Shown piece by piece: positions 7,827 through 14,598 of a DNA stretch of 17,218 nucleotides. Positions within the stretch are counted from its first letter, which is position 1; each line of letters starts with the position of its first letter. Source of the DNA: Nitrospinota bacterium (GTDB lineage: Bacteria > JADFOP01 > DATKYB01); NCBI GenBank assembly GCA_035528715.1, contig DATKYB010000133.1, positions 1 through 17,218 on the forward strand, in the 5' to 3' direction. The notes below the pieces were generated by a model. That model was not told the origin of the DNA and did no database searches. It saw only the letters and a list, made by a program, of their open reading frames with translations. The position numbers and the translations under genes are program-made.

Positions 7827-8473
7827 TATAATTTTCTTTTCTCGAAGTATTTATCCGCTACTTCTGTAATCTTGTTTAAATTTTTCTCTAGCTCAAGCCT
7901 TTTCCCCTCTATTGTTTCATTGTCAGCATCCTTTGGTACAATTATGGGCTCTCCGTAAATTACTATGACCTTTGAAAAGGGAAGGGGAAGAAGAAACCTG
8001 TCCCAGCTATTAAAAATCTTTTTTCTTCTCGCATTATATGTAACGGGAACTATTGGCGCCTCTGAAATCTTAGCGAGGTTGATAGTACCTCTTTGAGCCT
8101 TATATCTTGGGCCTCTAGGTCCATCAGGGGTTATGGCAGCATGGTAACCCTTTTTTAGCTGTCTTGCCAAATTTATGAATGCACTTTTCCCTCCTCTAGA
8201 AGAAGAACCTCTTATAGTTTTGATACCCATATAATGAGTAAACCCACTGATTAGTTCACCATCTCTGCTTTGGCTGATCATCATATAGGCATCTCTCTGA
8301 TTTTTATATATGTAACCAAATAAGAGAAGCCTTCCGTGCCAAAAGGCCAAGATACCATTCCGTCTACTTTTTATAGATTCTTCTATCTCTTTATTTATAT
8401 ACTCAATCCTTAATGTTTTTCCTATTAAGTTAACTATTAGATATCCAAAAAAGGATAATAATCTCACCGACAT
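7826..8473 (-). CDS. DUF374 (PF04028) lysophospholipid-acyltransferase-like protein, LpxJ-like
   Basis: 215 aa. It belongs to the short DUF374 branch of the PlsC-like acyltransferase superfamily. Visible motifs are an N-terminal hydrophobic stretch (3-22), FWHGRLL (WHGRL at 45-49, with the candidate catalytic histidine), SQSRDGE (67-73), RGSSSRGG (88-95) and PDGPRGPRY (116-124, substrate-binding loop). LpxJ of Helicobacter and Campylobacter, a lipid A secondary acyltransferase able to act before Kdo addition, is a DUF374 member. That and the position directly upstream of waaA make a lipid A acyltransferase role likely, but specificity is inferred. The ATG at 8473 has no clear Shine-Dalgarno. 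It is the first gene of the DUF374-waaA-lpxK transcript and overlaps waaA by one base. Confidence 0.85.
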   Translation of the reverse strand: MSVRLLSFFGYLIVNLIGKTLRIEYINKEIEESIKSRRNGILAFWHGRLLLFGYIYKNQRDAYMMISQSRDGELISGFTHYMGIKTIRGSSSRGGKSAFINLARQLKKGYHAAITPDGPRGPRYKAQRGTINLAKISEAPIVPVTYNARRKKIFNSWDRFLLPLPFSKVIVIYGEPIIVPKDADNETIEGKRLELEKNLNKITEVADKYFEKRKL

Positions 8474-8512
8474 TTTTTATCATAAAATGAATAAGTTGTT
8501 AAAAACATTAAA

Positions 8513-8541
8513 ATTATAGCATTGGGAAATAGGGGTTTCAA
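8513..8541 (-). promoter_or_regulatory. Strong sigma-70 promoter of DUF374-waaA-lpxK
   Basis: On the minus strand: TTGAAA (8541-8536), a 17-nt spacer and a perfect TATAAT (8518-8513) preceded by TGC, giving an extended -10. This is the best promoter match in the window. The -35 is embedded in a short inverted repeat (GGGTT/AACCC, 2-nt centre) that could be an operator or chance. The -10 is 39 bp before the start codon. Confidence 0.7.
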
Positions 8542-8659
8542 CCCTTTTCTAGGTAAGCAGCAAGAAAGAAGCGATATAGCACAGTATTTAAACTCTTATG
8601 TCTAACGAAACTTCTATGGAGAGTACAAAAAACATCCTATTGGGGTGAAGATATATCCT

Positions 8660-9808
8660 CTAAACAGAGGCTGTCGTTCTATTCTCTAAAAAATCAGAAA
8701 TCTTTTGAGCGCACCTCATCGATGCCCCAGGCTCTCCCAGAACCTGCCTGATCTTTAAAAGCTCTTCCTTCATCGAATTATAATAATTACTCTCCTTCAA
8801 TGCCTTTATTGTGATCTCTGCAATCTTCTTCGGGCTTGCTTGATATTGCCTTAATTCTGGAACGATCTCTTTCCCTGCAATAATATTTACAAGCCCAAAA
8901 TAAGGAATCGTCAAAAACGTCTCAACCAGAAGCCATTCGAATAGTGTTCCTCTGTAAAAGATGACCATCGGTTTCTCTAAAAGAGCTGTTTCTAATGTTG
9001 CTGTGCCTGAGACAACGATGATAAAGTCTGCAGTATTCATCGTATCATAAGTGAGATCTTCTGTGATCTTTATTTCTAGATCTTTTTTACTAATAAACTT
9101 CTCCACCTGTTGTCGATCAAGTGTTGTAGCCAAGGGAAGGATAAATTGGGATTCAGGCAGGGCTTTTTTTATGATCTCTGCTGACTGAATTATAATAGGA
9201 AAATTATGTTTTATCTCTATCTCTCTGCTTCCAGGAACAAGACAAATTATCGGTTCGTCCATCTCTAAATCAAATCTATGACATATCTCCTCTTTGGAAT
9301 AAGGTGTCTTTACAAGATCAATTAAGGGATGACCGACAAACTCCACATCCACCCCTGACTTTTTATAAAATTCTACCTCAAAAGGTAAAATAACCAGCAT
9401 CTTATCCACATATCTTTTGACCTTTTTTATTCTCCACCTTCTCCATGCCCAAATCTGAGGGCTTATATAATAAATAACCGGGATACCTATCTCTTTGGCT
9501 GCCTTTGCTAATCTCAGATTAAAATCTGGCAAATCTATAAGAACAATAGATGCGTATTTTTTGCTGAGGAGTTCTTTTTTTATTCCATTAAAAACCCTCT
9601 TTAAGAAACGGAGTTTCCCAACGGCCTCAAAAATCCCAACAACGCTGATATCTTCAGCATTAAACAAGGCCTCAACGCCAGCCCCCCTCATTTTTGGACC
9701 GGCCACTCCCTTTATCTTAAGATCAGGTCTTAATTGAGAAATGGCTTTAGCCAGCTCACTTCCATAGAGATCGCCTGAGCCCTCTCCAGCTACAATCATC
9801 AGGTTCAA
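8660..9808 (-). CDS. lpxB: Lipid-A-disaccharide synthase
   Basis: LpxB (glycosyltransferase family 19) condenses UDP-2,3-diacylglucosamine with lipid X to form the lipid A disaccharide. Diagnostic segments: AGEGSGDLYG near the N-terminus, VVGIFEA, DLPDFNLRLAK, YYISPQIWAWRRWRIKK, VGHPLID, LVPGSR and VSGTATLE. The longest frame opens at ATG 9838 and would add a very basic MTQRRRKKGK leader overlapping lpxI by 29 bp. I prefer TTG at 9808: it starts one base after the lpxI stop, has GGAGG and AAGGG upstream, gives MNLMIVAGEG like other LpxB proteins, and yields 382 aa, the length I recall for E. coli LpxB. A 5-bp stem hairpin (8657-8670) spans the stop but lacks a T-run. It is the last gene of the bamA-lpxB run. 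Confidence 0.93.
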   Translation of the reverse strand: MNLMIVAGEGSGDLYGSELAKAISQLRPDLKIKGVAGPKMRGAGVEALFNAEDISVVGIFEAVGKLRFLKRVFNGIKKELLSKKYASIVLIDLPDFNLRLAKAAKEIGIPVIYYISPQIWAWRRWRIKKVKRYVDKMLVILPFEVEFYKKSGVDVEFVGHPLIDLVKTPYSKEEICHRFDLEMDEPIICLVPGSREIEIKHNFPIIIQSAEIIKKALPESQFILPLATTLDRQQVEKFISKKDLEIKITEDLTYDTMNTADFIIVVSGTATLETALLEKPMVIFYRGTLFEWLLVETFLTIPYFGLVNIIAGKEIVPELRQYQASPKKIAEITIKALKESNYYNSMKEELLKIRQVLGEPGASMRCAQKISDFLENRTTASV

Positions 9809-9809
9809 C

Positions 9810-10649
9810 TTACCCTTTTTCCTCCTCCTTTGAGTCATCCACTATAATAATCGATACTCCTGCCTTATCTGCCATGGAAATCACTTGGTCTATATCCATA
9901 ATATATATTTTTTTGAACTCTAATGCTAAGACGGATGCTTTATATTTAATCATTCTCTTTAGGGTCTCTATGCCAATTGCTGGTACATCCATGCGGAAAT
10001 CATCCTTGATTCTGCTTACCTTTATGACAACCGCATTCTTTTCTACTAGGGAACAACCACGCTTAATAGTCTCATCTGTTCCTTCAATCGCTTCCACTGC
10101 TAGGATTGCCTGGTTTTTTACAACGATGGTTTCTCCGATATCTAATTTTGCAACTTCTTTTGCTAAAGACAAACCATATTTTATGTCCATCCATTCTTTC
10201 TCTGTCGGTTCTCTTTTGGTTAACACCCCTTTTGGGGGAAATAATTCGTCGAGGAAAAATCTCTGATCCATAATATTTAAACCTTCTTGCTTAAAGATCT
10301 TAGCAATGCCAGACATAAGTGTATCATCATTCTTATTTATAATTTCCTTAAGAAACTTTAGAGCCTTCAGGTCAAAACCTAACTTATCAAAGATAACCTT
10401 CTTGTTAATCCTTCCAATGATGATAATATCCTTTACCCCCTCACTCTTTAGGGTATTTAAGATCTTCTTAGACTCTCCAATTCCTAGGTGATGGATTTTA
10501 TCAGAATAGGGGGATAATGTCTTTTTTAGATATTTACTTAGAACAATCGTGGTTAAAGAAAATCCTCTCGCCTTGGCAGACCTTGCAACTTTTATGGGAA
10601 GTTCGCCTTCTCCGGCAATCAAACCGATCTTATTTTGCACAATATTCAC
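9810..10649 (-). CDS. lpxI: UDP-2,3-diacylglucosamine pyrophosphatase, LpxI type (DUF1009)
   Basis: 279 aa. LpxI hydrolyses UDP-2,3-diacylglucosamine to lipid X and UMP. It is the non-homologous replacement for LpxH, first described in Caulobacter. Seen: the N-terminal IGLIAGEGELPIKVARSA segment, a GRINK element (79-83), and a C-terminal DUF1009 half with VEAIEGTDETI (185-195) and FRMDVPAIG, where D221 is the probable counterpart of the metal-dependent catalytic aspartate. The start is GTG at 10649, with GGGA about 11 nt upstream. A second in-frame GTG lies three codons later. It sits between the oxidoreductase (30-bp gap) and lpxB (one-base gap from the preferred TTG). No lpxH is present in the window. 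Confidence 0.93.
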   Translation of the reverse strand: MNIVQNKIGLIAGEGELPIKVARSAKARGFSLTTIVLSKYLKKTLSPYSDKIHHLGIGESKKILNTLKSEGVKDIIIIGRINKKVIFDKLGFDLKALKFLKEIINKNDDTLMSGIAKIFKQEGLNIMDQRFFLDELFPPKGVLTKREPTEKEWMDIKYGLSLAKEVAKLDIGETIVVKNQAILAVEAIEGTDETIKRGCSLVEKNAVVIKVSRIKDDFRMDVPAIGIETLKRMIKYKASVLALEFKKIYIMDIDQVISMADKAGVSIIIVDDSKEEEKG

Positions 10650-10679
10650 TACAAATAATTCCCGTTAATTTGGAATGAA

Positions 10680-11678
10680 TTAAGATTCTTTGAATTCAAT
10701 CCTGTTTTTTTTAAATTTTTCAATGATCTCTAAAGCCACGTTTAAGGAATGAAGCTCTCTTTCAATAGAAGCCGAATTTTCCTTTTTGTTGTTCAAATGG
10801 TTCGTCACACAATCAATCAGATGTTTTATCTCCAGCTTCAAAGGGTTTTCTTTATGAACAAATATCCTTTCAATAAACGACTCCTGTTTGTATCTGAGCT
10901 CTTCTTTGGTAAGGGTGTGTTCTGAAGAAGCCTGTCTGTGGATATGAATATCTTGATCTGTATAATCTAGAAATATATAGGCATCCTTTTGGGTTATTGC
11001 CAGTGTTCTTATCTTGTTTTGGGTGGCACGGCTCGCAACAATATTTGCGATACAGCCATTCTCAAAACGTATCTGGACATTCGCAAGATCTTCATGTCCT
11101 GAAAAAACAGAAACACCCATGGCATTTATCTCTTTTATCTTTGAGTCTACAAGATCGAGTATGATATCGATGTCATGAATCATTAAATCTAAAACAACAC
11201 CATCATTCTCAACCCTTAGATCATAGGGCCCTAATCGTCTTGAATCAATAAATATAGGATTTGAAACGATCTTTTTCAGTTCCTGAACTGCTCCGTTAAA
11301 CCTTTCTACATGGCCAACATTTAATACGACACCACTTTGTTCAGCAATCTTAAAAAGTTCTTTCGCCTCTTCCGGGTTCTTTGTTATAGGCTTTTCTAAT
11401 AATACATGAATTTTTTCTTTCAAAAAATCTTTTGCGATTTTGTAATGAGACTTAGTAGGCACGGCAATGCTCACTATATCTAATTTACCAAATAATTCTC
11501 TATAATCTGTATACGCTGTGGTATTGTATCTCTTTGCTATCTCTTCTGCTCTCTCTTTATTTATATCTGCAATACCTACCAGTTCCACATTAAAAAGCTC
11601 GGAATAGACCCCGACATGATAGCTTCCCATACGTCCAACACCAACAACGCCTGCCTTTATATGATTAACATCTATCAT
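10680..11678 (-). CDS. Gfo/Idh/MocA-family NAD(P)-dependent sugar oxidoreductase, GnnA-like candidate
   Basis: 332 aa. It has an N-terminal Rossmann fold with the dinucleotide loop GVGRMG (13-18) and the family's EKP motif (95-97), followed by GHVERFN (122-128). The catalytic region VVLDLMIHDID has D164 and H168-D169, the expected D-x3-H arrangement. The family oxidises or reduces sugar hydroxyls. Position is the main clue: it lies directly between lpxA and lpxI. In Acidithiobacillus ferrooxidans GnnA, a member of this family encoded by lpxA, oxidises the 3-OH of UDP-GlcNAc so that GnnB can aminate it. No GnnB aminotransferase is in this window, so the assignment is a hypothesis; oxidoreductases of unknown role occur here in many related genomes. 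The start ATG at 11678 has AGAGGAG 6 nt upstream; the gap to lpxA is 15 bp. Confidence 0.8.
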   Translation of the reverse strand: MIDVNHIKAGVVGVGRMGSYHVGVYSELFNVELVGIADINKERAEEIAKRYNTTAYTDYRELFGKLDIVSIAVPTKSHYKIAKDFLKEKIHVLLEKPITKNPEEAKELFKIAEQSGVVLNVGHVERFNGAVQELKKIVSNPIFIDSRRLGPYDLRVENDGVVLDLMIHDIDIILDLVDSKIKEINAMGVSVFSGHEDLANVQIRFENGCIANIVASRATQNKIRTLAITQKDAYIFLDYTDQDIHIHRQASSEHTLTKEELRYKQESFIERIFVHKENPLKLEIKHLIDCVTNHLNNKKENSASIERELHSLNVALEIIEKFKKNRIEFKES

Positions 11679-11693
11679 GACTCACTCCTCTGT

Positions 11694-12461
11694 TCAAGCA
11701 CATATGCCCCGCTCACTCTTTTCTATAAATTCTATCAAATGGGCAATCTCCTTCTCCATTTTTATCTCTTCTTTAATCTTTTCCAATGCCTGAGATGTAT
11801 TAAGATTAGAATGATAGAGAACTTTGTAAGCCTTTTTGATATTATTTCGAGTCTCTTGACTTATACCTGCCCTTCTTAATCCTACAACATTCACAGCCCG
11901 TATTCTTGAGGGGTTTCCCTCTGCAATAAAATAAGGAGGAATATCTTTAACCACTCTTGAAGTCCCGCTAACCATAGCTAAAGTTCCAATTCTTACGAAT
12001 TGATGGATAGCTGTATGACCGCCAATAACTACTCTGTCCTCTACGGTCACGTGACCCGAAATCCCTACAAAACTTGTTATGATCACATGGCTCCCAATAA
12101 GACAATCATGACCAACATGGGAATAGGCCATAAAGAAGTTATTGTGACCGATACATGTTGTCTCTCTTTCTTTGCATGATCTATGTATGGTAACAAATTC
12201 TCTAATAATATTGTAATTACCTATTCTAACATATGATTTTTCGCCTTTATAACCCATATGCTGAGGCGCTTCTCCAAGAACAGCACCAGAACTTATCTGA
12301 CAGTTTTCCCCTATTTCAGTCCAGCCTTTAATGACAACATTCGAATCGATTTTTGTTCCCCTGCCTATCCTCACATTTTCGCCAATAACAGAATAGGGGC
12401 CTATGGAGACATCAGAATCAATCTCTGCTCTCTTATGAACAGAAGCAAGTTTATCAATCAT
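11694..12461 (-). CDS. lpxA: UDP-N-acetylglucosamine O-acyltransferase
   Basis: 255 aa left-handed beta-helix (hexapeptide repeats, about residues 1-185) with a C-terminal helical domain. LpxA transfers a 3-hydroxyacyl chain from acyl-ACP to UDP-GlcNAc, the first step of lipid A synthesis. The catalytic histidine is H118 in SHVGHDC (E. coli H125), with H115, H137 and H153 matching the other conserved histidines. G166 matches E. coli G173 of the hydrocarbon ruler, which argues for a long (about C14) acyl chain. The substrate loop reads APQHMGYKGE, so the positions of E. coli D74 and K76 are H68 and G70 here, a possible sign of altered sugar specificity. The start at 12461 has a weak ribosome site (GGAT 5 nt upstream). 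It follows fabZ by 38 bp. Confidence 0.95.
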   Translation of the reverse strand: MIDKLASVHKRAEIDSDVSIGPYSVIGENVRIGRGTKIDSNVVIKGWTEIGENCQISSGAVLGEAPQHMGYKGEKSYVRIGNYNIIREFVTIHRSCKERETTCIGHNNFFMAYSHVGHDCLIGSHVIITSFVGISGHVTVEDRVVIGGHTAIHQFVRIGTLAMVSGTSRVVKDIPPYFIAEGNPSRIRAVNVVGLRRAGISQETRNNIKKAYKVLYHSNLNTSQALEKIKEEIKMEKEIAHLIEFIEKSERGICA

Positions 12462-12499
12462 TTTTATCCATAAAATCCTTTACCCAAAAGTTTTATATA

Positions 12500-12928
12500 T
12501 CAGTCCCCAATCATTGCCTGCACTTCTGCCTCAGCAACCAAATTATCATCTACATAAGCATTCCCTTTAAGACGCCATATCTTTCCTCTATGCTTCAACA
12601 CCTCCATTTCAAACCTTATCTGGTCCCCTGGTACCACAGGTCTTCTAAATTTTGCCTTATCGATACCCATAAAATAGGCTACCTTTGTCTCTTCCCTTCC
12701 CATGGACTCCATGGCAAGAATACCGGCAACCTGCGCCATCGCCTCGATAATCAGAACTCCTGGCATTACGGGAATCCCAGGGAAATGACCAGTAAAAAAG
12801 GGCTCATTTATGGTCACATTCTTTATACCGACAATGCGCTTATCCTTTTCTAATTCTAATATTCTATCAACAAGTAAAAAGGGAAACCTGTGGGGCAGAT
12901 ACTTTTGTATCTCTTTTTGACCTAACAT
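12500..12928 (-). CDS. fabZ: 3-hydroxyacyl-ACP dehydratase FabZ
   Basis: 142 aa hot-dog-fold dehydratase of fatty acid synthesis, standard length. It converts 3-hydroxyacyl-ACP to trans-2-enoyl-ACP in the cytoplasm. The active site is explicit: H48 in FTGHFPGIPVMPG and E62 in IIEAMAQ. The N-terminal LPHRFPFLLVDR is typical. GAGGAG lies 7 nt before the ATG at 12928. It sits between lpxD and lpxA, the usual place. FabZ and LpxA/LpxD compete for the same 3-hydroxyacyl-ACP, so co-expression balances phospholipid and lipid A supply. Confidence 0.96.
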   Translation of the reverse strand: MLGQKEIQKYLPHRFPFLLVDRILELEKDKRIVGIKNVTINEPFFTGHFPGIPVMPGVLIIEAMAQVAGILAMESMGREETKVAYFMGIDKAKFRRPVVPGDQIRFEMEVLKHRGKIWRLKGNAYVDDNLVAEAEVQAMIGD

Positions 12929-12987
12929 ATCACACTCCTCTTTAACATGATTTATTGAATTTTATAATAACCACTTTTTTACAAATT

Positions 12988-14010
12988 TTATTTTTTATCC
13001 TTTTCTATCTTTGATATTTTCTTACCGAGTTCTTTTAATGACTTAACAAATTCCGGCAATCTGGGTAAGAGGACATGGACCTTTCTCCACGAACTGTGAT
13101 CCATGGAGGGGGAACCAGACTGAATGGATTTAGGAGGAATATCGTGGGTGATTCCGGATTGAGCAATTACAATAGAATGATCCCCTATCTTCACATGATC
13201 CACCACACCAACCTGACCGGCAAGAACTACATGATCCCCAATCTCGCAGCTTCCAGAAATACCTGTTTGAGAGGCTATAATCGTATTTTTACCGATACTG
13301 ACATTATGAGCCAGATGAATGAGATTATCTATCTTTGTCCCTTTCTTTACAATTGTCTTGCCAAGATTTGCCCTATCAATACATACATTTGCTCCTATCT
13401 CAACATCATCCTCTATGCACACACTTCCAACATGGGGTATTTTATAATAACTCTCATCATCCAACTTTACAAATCCAAAACCATCGCTTCCGATTACTGT
13501 GCCGCTGTGGATAATAACATTTTTCCCAATCCTTACATTTTCATATATGCTGACATTTGGATAGATTACAGTGTCATCTCCAATCCTGCAGTTATCACCA
13601 ACGAATACCCCTGCATACAGTATCACTCTATCACCGAGCTCTACATCACTTCCTATATAAACATGGGGAAAGATGGTTATATCTTTCCCCATCTTTACAT
13701 TCTTCTTTATTATCGCATTCTTATCGATTCCTTTTGGACAGGGTTTTTTCGGATAGAATATTTCGAGAAGCTTTGCAAAGGCGAGATAGGGATTCTCTAC
13801 AATAATTGAGGGGATGGGAATATCAAGATCTTTATCTGTGATTATAGCAGATGCCTTACAATGCTTAAGCTCCTTGATATATCTCTTATCAGACAAAAAA
13901 GTAATATCACCTTTTTTAGCTTCCTTTATTCCTGATATGCCCTTGATCTCAATGTGAGGCTCGCCCTTTAAATCTCCTTTAATTAATTCACAAACCTTCT
14001 CCAGCTTCAT
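12988..14010 (-). CDS. lpxD: UDP-3-O-acylglucosamine N-acyltransferase
   Basis: 340 aa, normal length. LpxD adds the second 3-hydroxyacyl chain to the 2-amine of UDP-3-O-acyl-glucosamine. It shows the uridine-binding N-terminal domain (about 1-95, with AKKGDITFLSDKRY), a hexapeptide-repeat beta-helix (about 98-300), and a C-terminal helix. The catalytic histidine is H235 in HLAHNVSIG. GSDGFGF (174-180) is a further family signature. The ATG at 14010 has only a weak purine stretch (AAAGAT) upstream. It lies 16 bp after ompH. The C-terminal tail is lysine-rich. Confidence 0.95.
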   Translation of the reverse strand: MKLEKVCELIKGDLKGEPHIEIKGISGIKEAKKGDITFLSDKRYIKELKHCKASAIITDKDLDIPIPSIIVENPYLAFAKLLEIFYPKKPCPKGIDKNAIIKKNVKMGKDITIFPHVYIGSDVELGDRVILYAGVFVGDNCRIGDDTVIYPNVSIYENVRIGKNVIIHSGTVIGSDGFGFVKLDDESYYKIPHVGSVCIEDDVEIGANVCIDRANLGKTIVKKGTKIDNLIHLAHNVSIGKNTIIASQTGISGSCEIGDHVVLAGQVGVVDHVKIGDHSIVIAQSGITHDIPPKSIQSGSPSMDHSSWRKVHVLLPRLPEFVKSLKELGKKISKIEKDKK

Positions 14011-14026
14011 AAATATCTTTTATAAA

Positions 14027-14566
14027 CTATTTCTTTTTTTTATGCTGTTCGTTGTATATTTTTGTTATTTTATCGGTAATATCCATATCTTGAGAATAAA
14101 AGAATAATCCTGACCTGCTTCCAAGAATGAGACTAAATTTATCCTTTCTTCCTACATCAACTATTATTCTGCCAATATCTTTTATCATCTTTTGACTCAG
14201 TTCATCCCCTTTCCTCTTTATCTCCGCCTCTGCATCATTTGCATATCTCTTTAGCTCTCTTAATTCTCGTCTATACTCGGCCTCTTTCTCCTTTCTTACA
14301 GACTCACTCAAAACCAAACTCTTTTTATTTAACTCATCTCGAAGCTTTTTTGCCTCTGCCTCCCTCTCTCTAATTATCTTCTGTGTCTTTACGATTTCTT
14401 TTTCGATAAACTCTCTCGCCTCTTTTCCCCTCAAAGAGTCATTCATAACTCTATCAAGATCGACTACAGCAATCTTAAGAGAAGAATCTGCAAAAGCCAA
14501 CCCCGAGGATAAAACACTAACAAAAAAATAAAAAAATATTACTTTTAGCAAAGATGAGGATTTCAT
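14027..14566 (-). CDS. Periplasmic OmpH/Skp-family chaperone
   Basis: 179 aa. A signal peptide (about 1-26, cleavage after AFA) exports it to the periplasm. The mature start LKIAVVDLDRVMNDS is the OmpH/Skp core strand, followed by a long charged coiled coil (about 45-130, rich in K, E and R) that forms the tentacle arms, and a C-terminal strand segment. Skp-type trimers hold unfolded outer-membrane proteins for delivery to BamA, encoded immediately upstream. AAGGAG lies 10 nt before the ATG at 14566. It ends in HKKKK. Gaps to its neighbours are 32 and 16 bp. Confidence 0.92.
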   Translation of the reverse strand: MKSSSLLKVIFFYFFVSVLSSGLAFADSSLKIAVVDLDRVMNDSLRGKEAREFIEKEIVKTQKIIREREAEAKKLRDELNKKSLVLSESVRKEKEAEYRRELRELKRYANDAEAEIKRKGDELSQKMIKDIGRIIVDVGRKDKFSLILGSRSGLFFYSQDMDITDKITKIYNEQHKKKK

Positions 14567-14598
14567 AGATAGAGAACTCCTTATTATATTTTTTTAAG

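Noticed and set aside
8474-8659. Possible msbA remnant or small gene in the lpxB-DUF374 gap
   Set aside because: No ABC-transporter motif or sustained open frame is visible. The gap is explained by the promoter.
8657-8670. Hairpin CCTCT/AGAGG spanning the lpxB stop as a terminator
   Set aside because: The stem is only 5 bp and is followed on the minus strand by ATATATC, not a T-run, so it does not look like an intrinsic terminator.
9874-10266. 130-codon plus-strand frame opposite lpxI
   Set aside because: Antisense shadow of lpxI, with no domain or start-site support.
13075-13809. 244-codon open frame on the plus strand opposite lpxD
   Set aside because: It lies wholly antisense to a clearly identified lpxD with intact motifs. 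Its translation has no recognisable domain and is a by-product of the opposite strand's codon usage.
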